Origin: Roridomyces roridus
Taxonomy: Eukaryota; Basidiomycota; Agaricomycetes; Agaricales; Mycenaceae
Direction of reading: 5' to 3'
Assembly (NCBI GenBank): GCA_029378245.1
Contig: JARKIF010000010.1
Location: forward strand, 310,001-374,000
Length of the DNA stretch: 64,000 bases
Shown: positions 11,960 through 23,484 of the stretch, one piece after another
Position numbering within the stretch: the first letter of the stretch is position 1
Layout: every line of letters starts with the position of its first letter
Position numbers and translations under genes: made by a program
Notes under the pieces: model-generated
Told to the model about the DNA's origin: nothing
The model's input: the letters and a program-made list of their open reading frames with translations, nothing else
Database searches by the model: none

Positions 11960-12643
11960 GGCAAGCTTTTCAATACCACCGGTGTTGCTGCAGGTAGCTC
12001 TCTCTGCCCCAGGTCGAATCAGCTGATGAACATCTTTCAAGGATACTTTATCTGCTTCGGTACGGTCAGGCATGCGGGCAGTATCTCTTGGAGGCTACCG
12101 CTCGGTCTACAGGCGGTGGTGGCCATTGTTCTGGCCATCGGGACGCCCTTCTTCGAGCACTCCCCTCATTGGTTACTGAGCGTTGGGCGTTCCCGTGATG
12201 CCAAGGCCGCCGCTTTACGGTTGGGGCTCCAACTTGCTGAGGTTCGCAAGTTGCGAGCGAGATCCAGCCCAAGCGCACGCGGGCATCAGCTACCAGCCTC
12301 GCACAATGCGTCTCCTGGATACACTCCACCTCTTGACCATTGCTCGATAGCTAATCTTCCTCAGGCCGTGAACTGGGTCATCGCATTCTCGACCCCGCTC
12401 TTCCTCAAACGCTCCAGTTCGGGACCGTACTTCATGTTCGGCACCTGTACGCTGCTGACTGTCCTCATCTGCCTCGTCTTCCAACCCGAGACGAAAGGAC
12501 TCAGCCTCGAGACGCTCGATCAGGGATTCGAGGACACGAAGCTTCAGAAGGCGGTCAAGCGGTATCTCGGGCGTGGTGGTGGCGGGTCGCAATCTGGTCA
12601 GTCGACGAGTGTCGAGTTGGTATCGCGGCCGACCAATCCGTAG
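11960..12643 (+). pseudogene. Sugar transporter (MFS) remnant with internal deletion
   Basis: Aligned with the intact copy at 43092-44968, this fragment starts in the middle of the protein (LFNTTGVAAG), keeps the 48-base intron and the next exon to LAEVRK, then jumps straight to the sequence that encodes the exon before the last intron. About 600 bases, corresponding to 43979-44578, are missing. The joint is at 12250-12253 and coincides with the outer end of the inverted-repeat arm. The N-terminal half of the transporter is absent. The last exon still reads AVNWVIAFSTPLF to the normal stop. An uninterrupted 404-codon frame runs through this region, but it reads across former introns and should not be taken as a protein. 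Confidence 0.75.
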
Positions 12644-14408
12644 TTTTGGCACGGGAAAACGGGCGTGGACTAGAGAACGCCCTGGAGGGTGAAAAGGAAG
12701 CAGCTGCTTGGTAGGCTGTAACATGCGAGTTTTCTTCGTTCTTCGTTGGCTGTATCATATTGTGAAATTATCTCTTAAACAGTATTTCTACTCGATCTCC
12801 CATTCTGAGTACGCCCCAAGGCCTATGGTTTGATCGTCGATACTTTGGGTTCGCCTCCCCTTGGTCTAGCATTAGTTTCATCCTCCGAGTCCTCATTGAT
12901 TCACGAGGAAGTGCAAAGTTAGAGGGCTTCGCGGCAATATATGCTTTGCTTTACACTACTACATAGTGTGTTTAAATTCCAAATCGAGCCCAAGGCATTT
13001 GCACGAATGCCTCGGCGGGAAGCTCCGCGAGGGAAATAAAAGCTAAAGTTAATAATGCGAGGCGGCCTCCCACGAATACGGTGGCCAGTACCCAGAGGAG
13101 CACTTCCAGGACCCGAGCGGGAGGTGCCCGTCGTTCGAGTCCATGCATGAACCACACGGCGACGGGAAACACAACCGGGAGCAGGGTGGTGGTGATGGTG
13201 GCAGCGCGCCAAATCTTCTCCTCCAGCTTGCTGTTGAAAGGGGTGTCCCACGCGAGAAAGTGCACGGAGCCAAGCACCATCGCGACCAGATTCGCAAGCC
13301 AAACGACCTTGATGTCGATAGGGGCACCACAAGTCGGGAATGCTCTTGAGGAGAAATGGGATTCTTCCGGCTCCGCTGGAATCCGCTCGTTCAAGTGCTT
13401 GGTTCCGATGAGAAGTTTGACTAGCGAGGAGTACGTCGAGAAGCTCGCTCCAAATGTTTCGCTGACTGGCACGGCCAATGCGATGTGATATTGAACATCG
13501 GCGGGTTTGGGCCACCAGAGAACCCAGAGAACGATGGTGACGGCGACGTACGACAGCGACCAGATCTCCATGTGAGTGATATACAGATTTCTCGCGTATC
13601 TCGCCAGAAAGACGGCTAGCGCGTAGAGCACATGTGCAATGGTCACGAGCTTGGGTCCTACACCCGCCTTGTTTTGGGAAACAATCTGTTGGACGTCGAC
13701 CTGTTGGATTTGCAGGGCGGTCGTGTTGGTAATTCTAGCCAGCGGCTCCTGGTTGGCGGAGGATATGAAACTGCCCATATGATACATGAAAGCGTGCGCT
13801 CTGCTGATTTGAAACTCTGAACAGAATGAGCATGCGAATCATTGGAGGTTCAGACGAGGGGCTCACTTGTCACCAGAGATGCAACTTCAAGGCATTCCTT
13901 GAACGCCCATGTCACTGTGAGTTCTGGTACGATGACGCAGAGGAACGTAAGGCCCAGGTGGCGAACAAAGAACACCCAGTTACTGGTCCCTGCCGGCGGG
14001 ACGCTCGGCCTAATCGAATTGAACGTGCAGAGGACCACCGTGAGGAGGGAGCTGGCGATTATATGCAATAGAGAGCGCTCCATGGAGGTCTGGGGCAAGA
14101 GGGATTGTCAGCCACCCGCTCGTCTCAGGTGGCTGACACTCATTGCAGTCTGCGGACACTCGCTGAAATAAGAGTAAACATACCGGACGAGGAGCACAGT
14201 CCTGAGCGACGCGTCCTCGCTAGTCTTGAAGAACAAAGAACAACCCTGCACCGGATTATGGAGAGACCCAACTTGAGCCCAACACGGAGAAAGTCGAGAG
14301 TTACGACCGATGAGAAAGGCTTTCGCAACCATTTGTGCGAAGAATAATAACCACAGAGCCCGAGGAGGGGATTCAAGTGACAGGAGGAAACAAGGTAACC
14401 CGTAACAG
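12251..14408 (+). repeat. Left arm of a 2.15 kb inverted repeat
   Basis: This arm is the reverse complement of 16486-18644 with only scattered single-base differences. One example changes Thr to Ala in the membrane protein gene carried by each arm. The inner border is the word GTAACCCGTAACAGC; beyond it the two sides differ. The outer border is at the deletion joint of the transporter remnant. Identity this high implies a recent event or ongoing gene conversion between arms. Confidence 0.9.
12972..14098 (-). CDS. Multi-pass membrane protein of an uncharacterised Agaricomycete family, copy 1
   Basis: Mirror image of the gene at 16812-17923. A first exon (ATG at 14083; 14098 is a non-ATG frame start) encodes RSLLHIIASSLLTVVLCTF and a second hydrophobic segment. 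A 50-base intron follows, then a long exon ending at 12972. The joined protein is about 353 residues with predicted helices near both ends and a central WVLWWPKPADVQ block. Proteins with an N-terminal RxxxHIIxSxxxTVxLCT and a central LLWWxKPxDV block form a large, unnamed family in mushroom-forming fungi; the function is unknown. An upstream signal-sequence exon may exist but I could not define it. It differs from the other copy by at least one residue (Thr in place of Ala in the YVAxTIV region). Confidence 0.7.
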
Positions 14409-14774
14409 CCTTGCAGATATTATTCGGTTCGTGCGCAAATCACGTCAGGAACGGTGCGCACCGTAGGAGCTGTTCAGGAAGGGTCAGAAGGTCGTAGAAA
14501 GGTATATTGGGGCGAGACAGTGGTGTAAGGAACGAGTAAAGTGAGCTGCGAAGTTTTGTGATTACGAATTGGCAAAGCGTGAACCAAACGTTTATCGGCA
14601 ACCCCGCTTAGTAACGCGTTCCTCCTCAATAGTATTAGGATTCGAGCAATGAGTTTTGTTACGTATAACACAGCCAATAATTGGGTACGGACTAGGCATC
14701 TACTTACATTCAGGTCAATCTTGTACTATTTTCCGGACGAATTCGTGGATTGTATCCAGCTACTTGATTAGTAT
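14409..14774. other. Spacer DNA between inverted-repeat arm and acyltransferase
   Basis: No gene is seen. A 67-codon minus frame (14474-14677) has no recognisable feature. Confidence 0.4.
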
Positions 14775-16335
14775 TTAGCCCAAGTGCAGACTCTGGATGG
14801 TGCCTGCCGCGCAAAGCGAATCCCATTCCTTCCTGGTTTTGACCTGGCTCAGCCAAAATGCATCCGCATCCTCGATCAAAAGTTCTCCAGTCCCTCGCAA
14901 ACCTGGCATGTAAGTTTCCAGCTTCGTCTCGGAAGTCACGAACAGAATTCGGCCGTTCCCCTGGCTATCGCCCCCCGTGAAAGCCGCCCCCGAAAAATCG
15001 AGGTCCGAAAGCCCGGTCAAGTTCGTAAACAATGCGCTTTTATGGTGCATCAAACCACGGTGAAGCCGTCTCATTGGCCACTTCTCGCGCCACCGCAACT
15101 CTTCCTGTGCAGTAACCAAGTCTTTGTGATATTCCTTGATTGCACGATGAATGCGCAAGGAGATGTCCCCGAGAGACTCGGCTTGTAATGTGTGGATCGT
15201 GATACATTCTGGCGCCGGGATGGTCGAAGAGGCGTTGTTAATATAGGGCTCGGTGAGGGCAGACTCGCCCATGAAGATGGGCATGGACCTCAGATTCACG
15301 GGTATGTGAACGGTCAGAAGAGTCTTATCGTTACTTGGGCGGTGGCTGTAGCTAAGCTGGAAACCACATGAGTCGACGAACTCGGTAGATGTAAACCGAA
15401 CCTTGAGCCACCATGCCAAAAGGATGTCGCACGTATCCGGGAACTCGCTGAAACCATTAAGCTTCAGGTCGTGAATGATCTCGAATATCCTTTGGTCTAA
15501 GAAGGCCTTCGGCACCCGGATCAGGGTGTTCACCTCCTCGCGCAACCAGGTTTTCACGCGAGCAGTGGGAGAGAACTCTTCGCCGCTGAAGTAGTCGGGT
15601 GCGAAATATGAATGACCACGGACACCTTGATCTTCCAAGGTAACGGGAGGACCTTGTAATACGTCGAATGGGGTGAAATGCCTTCCCATGCCCCGAATCG
15701 CATCGAGGGTGTCCCCAGCAAGTAGACGGGTCCACGCAGAGAGTAGGGTGTGCAACCCCGGTACGTCAAACATAACCTGCAAATAAGTGACCCCGATGAA
15801 CGTCAGGTCTTCGAAGACGGTGACGTGGACATGAACGACGGGTGTGTTGGAATCCATGATATCGCTGGCATGTTTGGGACATGTCTTGCTTTGGAAATAC
15901 CCCGCCAGTGATGGAACAGACAAGTGGATGGCTCAGAACCTGAGACTTTGAACAGTCCCGGGATGCCTGGGCGGACACGGGAGCCGTATCTCTCGCAGTA
16001 ATGGTCCGCAGTGAATGCAACCGGAGGGTTCTCGGAGTTGAATGAATGAGGGATATGGAACTCGAGGGACTGCAGCGAAGGGTCAGTGCATGACACCAGC
16101 ATGTGGAGAGACATACCCAGTACTGGTCGGTGAGCCTTGCCCCGGCTCTGGGGAACTTGTGCTCAACCAGCGTGAACAGAGTATCTTTCAGTAATTGGAC
16201 ATTCAGTTTGGCGTCAACGACAAGGCCCATGGTCTGGACAGCGTCTCGGCCTGAAGTGTCCAGGGCAGTGCAAGGGACGACGTCGTACGGGGCCGGCACC
16301 GTTTCACGAGGAGCTGATGTAAACCAGGAGAGCAT
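14775..16335 (-). pseudogene. BAHD-like acyltransferase, frameshifted, catalytic His replaced by Gln
   Basis: Three exons on the minus strand (16335-16117, 16069-15402, 15356-14775) follow normal splice sites and match the intact relative at 34029-35391. The BAHD/transferase family moves acyl groups from CoA to small-molecule hydroxyl or amino groups, using HxxxD. Here the aligned segment is FIGVTYLQVMFDVPG against FVGFTVPHGVFDATG, so His is Gln while Asp is kept. In exon 2, near 15915, the frame shifts by one base: TCLFHHWRG continues a frame that must change to SLAGYFQSKTCP to stay homologous, and the paralogue at 45269-46864 has one base more at this place. The gene lies in the spacer of the large inverted repeat. 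It is probably inactive as an enzyme and perhaps not translated in full. Confidence 0.7.
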
Positions 16336-16485
16336 TTCAATACGGCACACTCGTTGCTCGTCGTGCTCATTTATAGAGACTGTCCGAGGCGATGCCAAGT
16401 CAGGAGCCTGAACAGTTGCTGAACGTGATGTCCCGGCCCCAACCCGGCCCGGTGACATTGTCCGTTGGTACTTCAAGCTTCAATT

Positions 16486-18644
16486 GCTGTTACGGGTTAC
16501 CTTGTTTCCTCCTGTCACTTGAATCCCCTCCTCGGGCTCTGTGGTTATTATTCTTCGCACAAATGGTTGCGAAAGCCTTTCTCATCGGTCGTAACTCTCG
16601 ACTTTCTCCGTGTTGGGCTCAAGTTGGGTCTCTCCATAATCCGGTGCAGGGTTGTTCTTTGTTCTTCAAGACTAGCGAGGACGCGTCGCTCAGGACTGTG
16701 CTCCTCGTCCGGTATGTTTACTCTTATTTCAGCGAGTGTCCGCAGACTGCAATGAGTGTCAGCCACCTGAGACGAGCGGGTGGCTGACAATCCCTCTTGC
16801 CCCAGACCTCCATGGAGCGCTCTCTATTGCATATAATCGCCAGCTCCCTCCTCACGGTGGTCCTCTGCACGTTCAATTCGATTAGGCCGAGCGTCCCGCC
16901 GGCAGGGACCAGTAACTGGGTGTTCTTTGTTCGCCACCTGGGCCTTACGTTCCTCTGCGTCATCGTACCAGAACTCACAGTGACATGGGCGTTCAAGGAA
17001 TGCCTTGAAGTTGCATCTCTGGTGACAAGTGAGCCCCTCGTCTGAACCTCCAATGATTCGCATGCTCATTCTGTTCAGAGTTTCAAATCAGCAGAGCGCA
17101 CGCTTTCATGTATCATATGGGCAGTTTCATATCCTCCGCCAACCAGGAGCCGCTGGCTAGAATTACCAACACGACCGCCCTGCAAATCCAACAGGTCGAC
17201 GTCCAACAGATTGTTTCCCAAAACAAGGCGGGTGTAGGACCCAAGCTCGTGACCATTGCACATGTGCTCTACGCGCTAGCCGTCTTTCTGGCGAGATACG
17301 CGAGAAATCTGTATATCACTCACATGGAGATCTGGTCGCTGTCGTACGTCGCCGTCGCCATCGTTCTCTGGGTTCTCTGGTGGCCCAAACCCGCCGATGT
17401 TCAATATCACATCGCATTGGCCGTGCCAGTCAGCGAAACATTTGGAGCGAGCTTCTCGACGTACTCCTCGCTAGTCAAACTTCTCATCGGAACCAAGCAC
17501 TTGAACGAGCGGATTCCAGCGGAGCCGGAAGAATCCCATTTCTCCTCAAGAGCATTCCCGACTTGTGGTGCCCCTATCGACATCAAGGTCGTTTGGCTTG
17601 CGAATCTGGTCGCGATGGTGCTTGGCTCCGTGCACTTTCTCGCGTGGGACACCCCTTTCAACAGCAAGCTGGAGGAGAAGATTTGGCGCGCTGCCACCAT
17701 CACCACCACCCTGCTCCCGGTTGTGTTTCCCGTCGCCGTGTGGTTCATGCATGGACTCGAACGACGGGCACCTCCCGCTCGGGTCCTGGAAGTGCTCCTC
17801 TGGGTACTGGCCACCGTATTCGTGGGAGGCCGCCTCGCATTATTAACTTTAGCTTTTATTTCCCTCGCGGAGCTTCCCGCCGAGGCATTCGTGCAAATGC
17901 CTTGGGCTCGATTTGGAATTTAAACACACTATGTAGTAGTGTAAAGCAAAGCATATATTGCCGCGAAGCCCTCTAACTTTGCACTTCCTCGTGAATCAAT
18001 GAGGACTCGGAGGATGAAACTAATGCTAGACCAAGGGGAGGCGAACCCAAAGTATCGACGATCAAACCATAGGCCTTGGGGCGTACTCAGAATGGGAGAT
18101 CGAGTAGAAATACTGTTTAAGAGATAATTTCACAATATGATACAGCCAACGAAGAACGAAGAAAACTCGCATGTTACAGCCTACCAAGCAGCTGCTTCCT
18201 TTTCACCCTCCAGGGCGTTCTCTAGTCCACGCCCGTTTTCCCGTGCCAAAACTACGGATTGGTCGGCCGCGATACCAACTCGACACTCGTCGACTGACCA
18301 GATTGCGACCCGCCACCACCACGCCCGAGATACCGCTTGACCGCCTTCTGAAGCTTCGTGTCCTCGAATCCCTGATCGAGCGTCTCGAGGCTGAGTCCTT
18401 TCGTCTCGGGTTGGAAGACGAGGCAGATGAGGACAGTCAGCAGCGTACAGGTGCCGAACATGAAGTACGGTCCCGAACTGGAGCGTTTGAGGAAGAGCGG
18501 GGTCGAGAATGCGATGACCCAGTTCACGGCCTGAGGAAGATTAGCTATCGAGCAATGGTCAAGAGGTGGAGTGTATCCAGGAGACGCATTGTGCGAGGCT
18601 GGTAGCTGATGCCCGCGTGCGCTTGGGCTGGATCTCGCTCGCAA
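16486..18644 (-). repeat. Right arm of the 2.15 kb inverted repeat
   Basis: Reverse complement of 12251-14408. Beyond the outer end the homology resumes with the transporter gene, because the left side has lost about 600 bases there. The palindromic structure therefore once extended further, to about 19530 on this side. Confidence 0.9.
16812..17923 (+). CDS. Multi-pass membrane protein of an uncharacterised Agaricomycete family, copy 2
   Basis: Exon 16812-17028 (ATG in the context TCC ATG GAG CGC), intron 17029-17078, exon 17079-17923; 353 residues. The first exon gives a hydrophobic helix (LLHIIASSLLTVVLC), a loop with SIRPSVPP and a second helix (LTFLCVIVPELTVTWAF). The second exon starts with KFQISRAHAFMYHMGSF. 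It then has helices around VLYALAVFLARY, the conserved WVLWWPKPADVQ, and three helices towards the C-terminus. I infer five or more membrane passes. It may have an additional 5' exon. Nothing in the sequence indicates a substrate. Its neighbours are the acyltransferase and the transporter, so a shared metabolic role is possible but unproven. Confidence 0.7.
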
Positions 18645-20132
18645 TGACGTGAATAACGACCGCCCAGCTTGAGATGAAGGCCGCGATGAATATGTAGATC
18701 AGTGCGATGAGGGTGCGTTTGCCGGCCGGTGATTGCGCTGCGTTTGACACGTACAGAGACCCCATGACGAGCATGCATCCTGCTATAACGCTGCTCCCGC
18801 CGATCATTTGCGTGCGGCGGGACCCTTGTGCGGCATAAGTACAGGGTCATTTTAGATAAGATAGCGCACATTTGTCTTGAAAGACTTGCGACAGGGCGGT
18901 GAGGACTACCATAACGATACCGGAGACTCCAGAGGCGAGGAAGGAGGCGGTAGTCGTGGAAAGACCAGCTTGCTTGAAAAGCACTGGTGCATACTGAAGG
19001 AAGGATGAGGTTACGGCAAAGGAACCAAGCTTAACCCACGTAAAGCACAGCGTCGATACCACATGCCTGCAGGTTCGTCAGGAGAAAATAAAGAAGGAGA
19101 AGAGACAACGAACCTGCTGCATTCCCATGAGAAACAGACCGAGCAGAGTCCGGAATCGGACGTCCGGGGCAAACAGTTCCTTGGCTTGCTACCAGAGGCT
19201 CCGCTTAGACGGCTCCGATTGAGTTGCAGCGGAAACCTCGTCCTCCTTGCGAACCTCAGCAAGTTGGAGCCCCAACCGTAAAGCGGCGGCCTCGGCATCA
19301 CGGGAACGCCCAACGCTCAGTAACCAATGAGGGGAGTGCTCGAAGAAGGGCGTCCCGATGGCCAGAACAATGGCCACCACCGCCTGTAGACCGAGCGGTA
19401 GCCTCCAAGAGATACTGCCCGCATGCCTGACCGTACCGAAGCAGGTAAAGTATCCTTGAAAGATGTTCATCAGCTGATTCGACCTGGGGCAGAGAGAGCT
19501 ACCTGCAGCAACACCGGTGGTATTGAAGAGCTGGACGGTAGTCATTGCCCGACCCCGTTTTGTTGCGGCGGATATCTCGGCCACGTACACCGTAATGCTG
19601 GATATGTAGATTCCCTGGCCAAGACCGGTAATGCATCTGCCAATGAAGAGCTAGCGAGCGTCAGGGCTCCATCACAAGATATTTGACGGTGCCAACCTGT
19701 GGTAAAGCTCTGGCGGAGCAGGCGACAGCACAGCCGATTGAGAACACAAAGGCACCCAACGCGATCGTATAGGTCCGAGAAATCCGATCCGACAACGCAC
19801 CAGAGCCGACGGAGGACAACGCAGCGGTGGCAATGATACTCGAGACGAAGAGCCCTTGCACGATAGCGGACAGCGTCCCAAACTGATTTTCGAATTGGGG
19901 CATGACGATTATGGGACCAATACTGAAGTAGAGTCAGATACAAAAGGTCCTGGAGCGCGTTCAAGCAAGCACACCTTCCCGTGTCATATCCCCACAAGAA
20001 ACCGCCCAGCGCCGTGAACAGTGTCGGCCAGACATAGTTCGGGATTCTTTTGTTTTTCAAGGCGCGGACCAGAGGCGCAGTACTGCTCGACGAGACCTGG
20101 ACTTGGATGCGAGGACGGGGCTCGAATTGCAT
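18252..20132 (-). pseudogene. Sugar transporter (MFS), nonsense mutation, copy B
   Basis: Starting at 20132 the minus strand carries the same eight-exon plan as the intact copy at 43092-44968: MQFEPRPRIQVQV start, GGFLWGYDTG in the first helix, SDRISRTYTIALG loop, GRCITGLGQGIYISS and the PETKGLSLE signature near the end. In exon 4, after SEPSKRSLW, an in-frame TAG (19189-19191) interrupts the frame where the intact copy reads serine. The central loop is lost unless the stop is read through. Introns and the rest of the frame are otherwise preserved, so the inactivation is recent. The 3' part lies in the right arm of the large inverted repeat. Confidence 0.75.
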
Positions 20133-20329
20133 GATCGAGGGAGGAGAAACTAGGTCCGCTGATCACTGGGAGTCACTGGGTTGCATTTTATCCTGCTCTC
20201 TTATCGTCGCTTCATTCATGGCCCTGAGCTTGAGATTTCTAACGTTAAGTCAACGTCAAGTCCAGACAATGAGGCTCCGAGAACGGTGTACTAGTACGGC
20301 TCCGAGATCCGAAACCCAGTGCAGCTTCA

Positions 20330-20680
20330 AGCTTCAAGCTTGACCCGGGCAATGGTCACGACTGAGGAGAAAGGCGCGTACAGTTCGTTTGCGCTATTGA
20401 GGACCGTCACTGTCCGACCGCTTGAAGGCGACGTGGATGAGGTGTATGCAGCCCTTCAGGAGGTCGTGCAATGCAAACACGAGCGCCAGGAACCGCTTCC
20501 CGCATTCAGACTTTCCCGAAATTTGTTTGGTCGGGGATATTGGAAAGAGGCTGGGGTTGTTGTGACCTTCAATACAATCTCGAGTACATCACACCCCAAA
20601 GCCATTGAACTCTGCATGCCTGCCGAACCACGACGTCCGAGTCGAGAAAGATGCCACCCGATGTGCGGATGGAAATAAGT
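20330..20680 (+). pseudogene. C-terminal fragment of an F-box/LRR gene
   Basis: The plus strand reads LLRTVTVRPLEGDVDEVYAA, then a stretch ending in RLSRNLFGRGYWKEAGV, matching the last 70 residues of the F-box protein at 37455-38815 with a few changes. Nothing upstream matches the rest of that gene; the fragment begins exactly where homology to the transporter promoter of the 43 kb copy stops. It marks a rearrangement joint between the transporter block and the F-box block. Confidence 0.75.
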
Positions 20681-20721
20681 AGTCGGCTTCCAGCCTGCGA
20701 AAACCCTAGGACTGCCCTGAA

Positions 20722-21850
20722 CTATTGCCAGTCCGTACGAACATCCTCCTCGAGCAATTCCTTTACTGTCAACAAGCCGCCGGTGACCAAGCAAGGTAAG
20801 GAGGCGCGGATTGAGGCACTCCATTCAGAGAATGGCAATCCTCCATACATCCGATAACCTCTGATTGAGATTGTTCGAAGACGGGGCAGCCGTGTCAGGG
20901 CGGAGGCTACAGTCTCATTCAGTGACGGGTCATCCACGGCTTGTATCACGGCGAATCCGTCAAAGACAATGGTCTCGAGCTGCGAGTCCGGGGGGCACGA
21001 AACGAAAAACGCCCGCACTTTGGAGAGTATTGCTTCCTGGGTGAAGATGTGGAGGGAACGCAGAGCAGGGCTAAAGTCCATTTCCTGCGGAGACATGACC
21101 GCCAGGTGGCGGAGAGGATTGGAAGCAGTGGCGTCAATGAGTTTGTTCTTCGCGTCAAGGTCGAGGACCCCAACTATTGTGAGCGAGGTGACGCGGGACA
21201 GGTTGATTCGAGGATTTAGGAAGTGGGGCCACAGAGTGAATGCCCCGACGGATTGTTCTGCGATGAGGAGCGATGTCAGTTGGGGACGCCTATGGCCTTG
21301 AATCTGGCCAGGGCTGCTGAGGGAGAGTGTAATGAACGCAGGAAGCCGCGAACGATTTCAAGCGGCTTGCTTCGCTGAACAGAGATAAAAGCTCTGCAGG
21401 AGATTGGATGACCAGTCCTCGGATACGGACAGACTCCAAAACGGGCGAGGAAAATACAGCAGCCAACGCGGATTTCAGTGGCTGATTCATTTGCACCCAA
21501 TCGATGGTGACTCTGCTGGGTGCGTTCCCGACGAGCGATATACGTTTGATATGGAGCAAAGGGAGCACAAGGGCGAGGGTTGGCTCGGACATGGCCCAGG
21601 GCTCCTCTGAGTACATCCCGCCCGTCAAGATACGCAGTTCATCGACGAGAGTCGCCAGATGAGGGTACGAGGTGAGAAGTTGATGAAATCTTTGGCAAAC
21701 TGTCACAGATCGCAAGACGATTTGTTTAAAGATATGCTTTTGAGAGGGGTGGACGAATGTGCGGGCAGCAAGGGAGCACGACTTTAGATTCGGGGTGTCG
21801 CCCGCTAAATTATCGACAATGAAATCGACCAGTTCCTGTGGAACGGACAT
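20722..21850 (-). pseudogene. F-box-type protein, frameshifted copy
   Basis: From an ATG at 21850 the minus strand reads SVPQELVDFIVDNLAGDTP, the F-box-like start also found at 42755 and, as a remnant, near 46980. It stays collinear with the intact paralogue at 41619-42755 until PWPDSRP. There an extra base turns the paralogue's TGG into a TAG (stop at 21290). Homology continues in another frame to 20722 (end ...KELLEEDVRTDW). A stretch of about 20 bases after the stop also differs, so at least two changes separate the copies. The product would be a 186-residue truncated protein. It lies next to the inverted repeat unit at 21975-23330. Confidence 0.7.
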
Positions 21851-21974
21851 GGCCGTCGGAAGAAAGCACTGGTTTGTTGCTGATTGGTCGGAGCAGCTTC
21901 GGTGTCTGAAGAGATTCATTCTGCATTCATTTAAACAAGGGACGTTGTTGGGCAAAGAGCGCTTCATGTAGACT

Positions 21975-23330
21975 ACGTGTGTAACATATGTGCGCGGATT
22001 TATACGAGTAATATTCTTTCAAGAACAATTGGCGCTGTCGAGACATCAGAGGGGAAGTGAGTGAGGAGAGAAAACGTACTCCAAGAAAGGACTTCTAGTC
22101 CCTGTGTCGACCAACCCGACGAGCATCAACTCGCTCACCGCCCCACCGGTTGGACGTCTTGGACTCGGATATCGCGTCATCTCGCAGCATGCGCGTCGAC
22201 CAGGCAGCATTCACCCATATAGGGTGGCAACGCCGCGAGAGTACATCTATGCGTGCCCTCGTGTAGCATGTATCCTCTAGGGATTCGCCCGTACAGGGCG
22301 GCAACGCCAGGAGTACATTTGCTGCGCAACGGACAGGATGGCTCGAAGATATGTCTTGACCGAGAGATATTTCTTGAGGATAGGGTGGGGATGTCGACGA
22401 CGAGGAAGTCAATGGGGTCTAGGTGGAGGTTAGGGACGGATCGGATGGTCGATGACGAAGGAAGAACATACGCTTTTGAAGGTCATGGTCGATCTCGCAC
22501 GACGGCAATCCATGATCGAGAGCTCGACATGGTAGGGTGTGTCAGAGTTCGAGGAGCATTGGGCACAATGTCTGCGAAGATGATAAGCGATATTGAAGAA
22601 ACGCGAGGCGGCTCGAATACCTTGGGGGTCGAAGCCAACGAGGGCCCATGGCCGCAGATGTCGCGACGTGTGGGTCCATTGAGGGGCGAGAGCAAGGGAC
22701 CTCGGAGTCGATGGTGAAAGATCATCGATGCATTTGTGGGTCAACGTCGTGTGGTCAACGACGCAGCAGGTCTTTGGGTGATCAGCAACGGTAGGGTAGC
22801 AGAATAAGATATCGACGTACCTCGCGACGTGGCCAGCGATAGCCAGACGATGGTCGACTCGATGTGTGGGTCCATAACGACGACGGGTCTGCAAGGAGGA
22901 TGAGACTACTGAGGAAGGTCAGAGGACAGAGAAGCCTACGTGGGTGAGAGCGACCAAGCAGCTACCCTCTCTGAAGGAGACTCAGAGAGAAGGTGGTGGC
23001 AAGAGGACAAGAGCTATTGGTGTCTCGTGAGCCCAAAGACGCCTTTTATACTGTGGACCCACCAGATCAGTCACCCGCCGCGTTCCTGATGCGATTGAAA
23101 TCGATGGATAGCGATTGGAAGGCGATATGGCTGGGCGTCTCCGAGGTGGGAACGGAAACAAAGGGAGGAGCGAAAAAGAGCATTGGAGTCTTTGGTCGCT
23201 GCAACGAGAGTTCCGCCGTAGAGAGCGAGACAGGAAGCCACGTCGGTAGCTGAAGAACAACGGGTCCCACTTCCAGCGATGCTCGTTACGCAAGAGTCCC
23301 GGATACTTGCTTGGTCGAGGGACCCTTATT
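21975..23330 (-). repeat. Promoter-containing duplicated unit Y, copy 1 (inverted copy at 39370-40690)
   Basis: Reverse complement of this segment aligns with 39370-40690 over about 1.3 kb at roughly 80 to 90 percent by eye. The conserved parts include a TATAAAA box (23044-23050) in a longer conserved block, a following ATG that would start MDPHIESTIVWLSLATSR, GT-AG-like junctions and a downstream segment reading RARIDVLSRRCHPI. It looks like the promoter and 5' part of a multi-exon gene, but I cannot identify the protein, and the downstream frame differs between copies. Confidence 0.65.
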
Positions 23331-23484
23331 CGACGTGAGGATGATATCCATCCCGACGTGGTTGCAGGGCTGAGAGCGCCGATTCAGGACGAAAGTGTTC
23401 AAGGCAGCGATCAAGGGCAACCCATACATATTCTTTTATCGCGGGTATCGTTATATTCTGGTATACAGAGGACAGGAGCGATAT

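Noticed and set aside
11429..12643. An open frame of 404 codons reading into the transporter end
   Set aside because: It runs through the dispersed repeat, a former intron and a deletion joint. Only parts match the transporter, so it is a chance open frame across a pseudogene.
13081..13488. 135-codon frame opposite the membrane protein gene, present in both arms
   Set aside because: It is the antisense shadow of a GC-rich coding exon and is duplicated only because the arm is duplicated.
15780..15905. An intron from GTATTT to TTGCAG that would remove the frameshift in the 15 kb acyltransferase
   Set aside because: It would delete a beta strand and part of the active-site region that aligns without gaps to the intact relative, so a frameshift is the better explanation.
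14775..15923. The acyltransferase as one uninterrupted 382-codon protein
   Set aside because: That frame starts at a non-ATG codon, reads through an intron (15357-15401) and omits the first exon. The three-exon model fits the paralogues.
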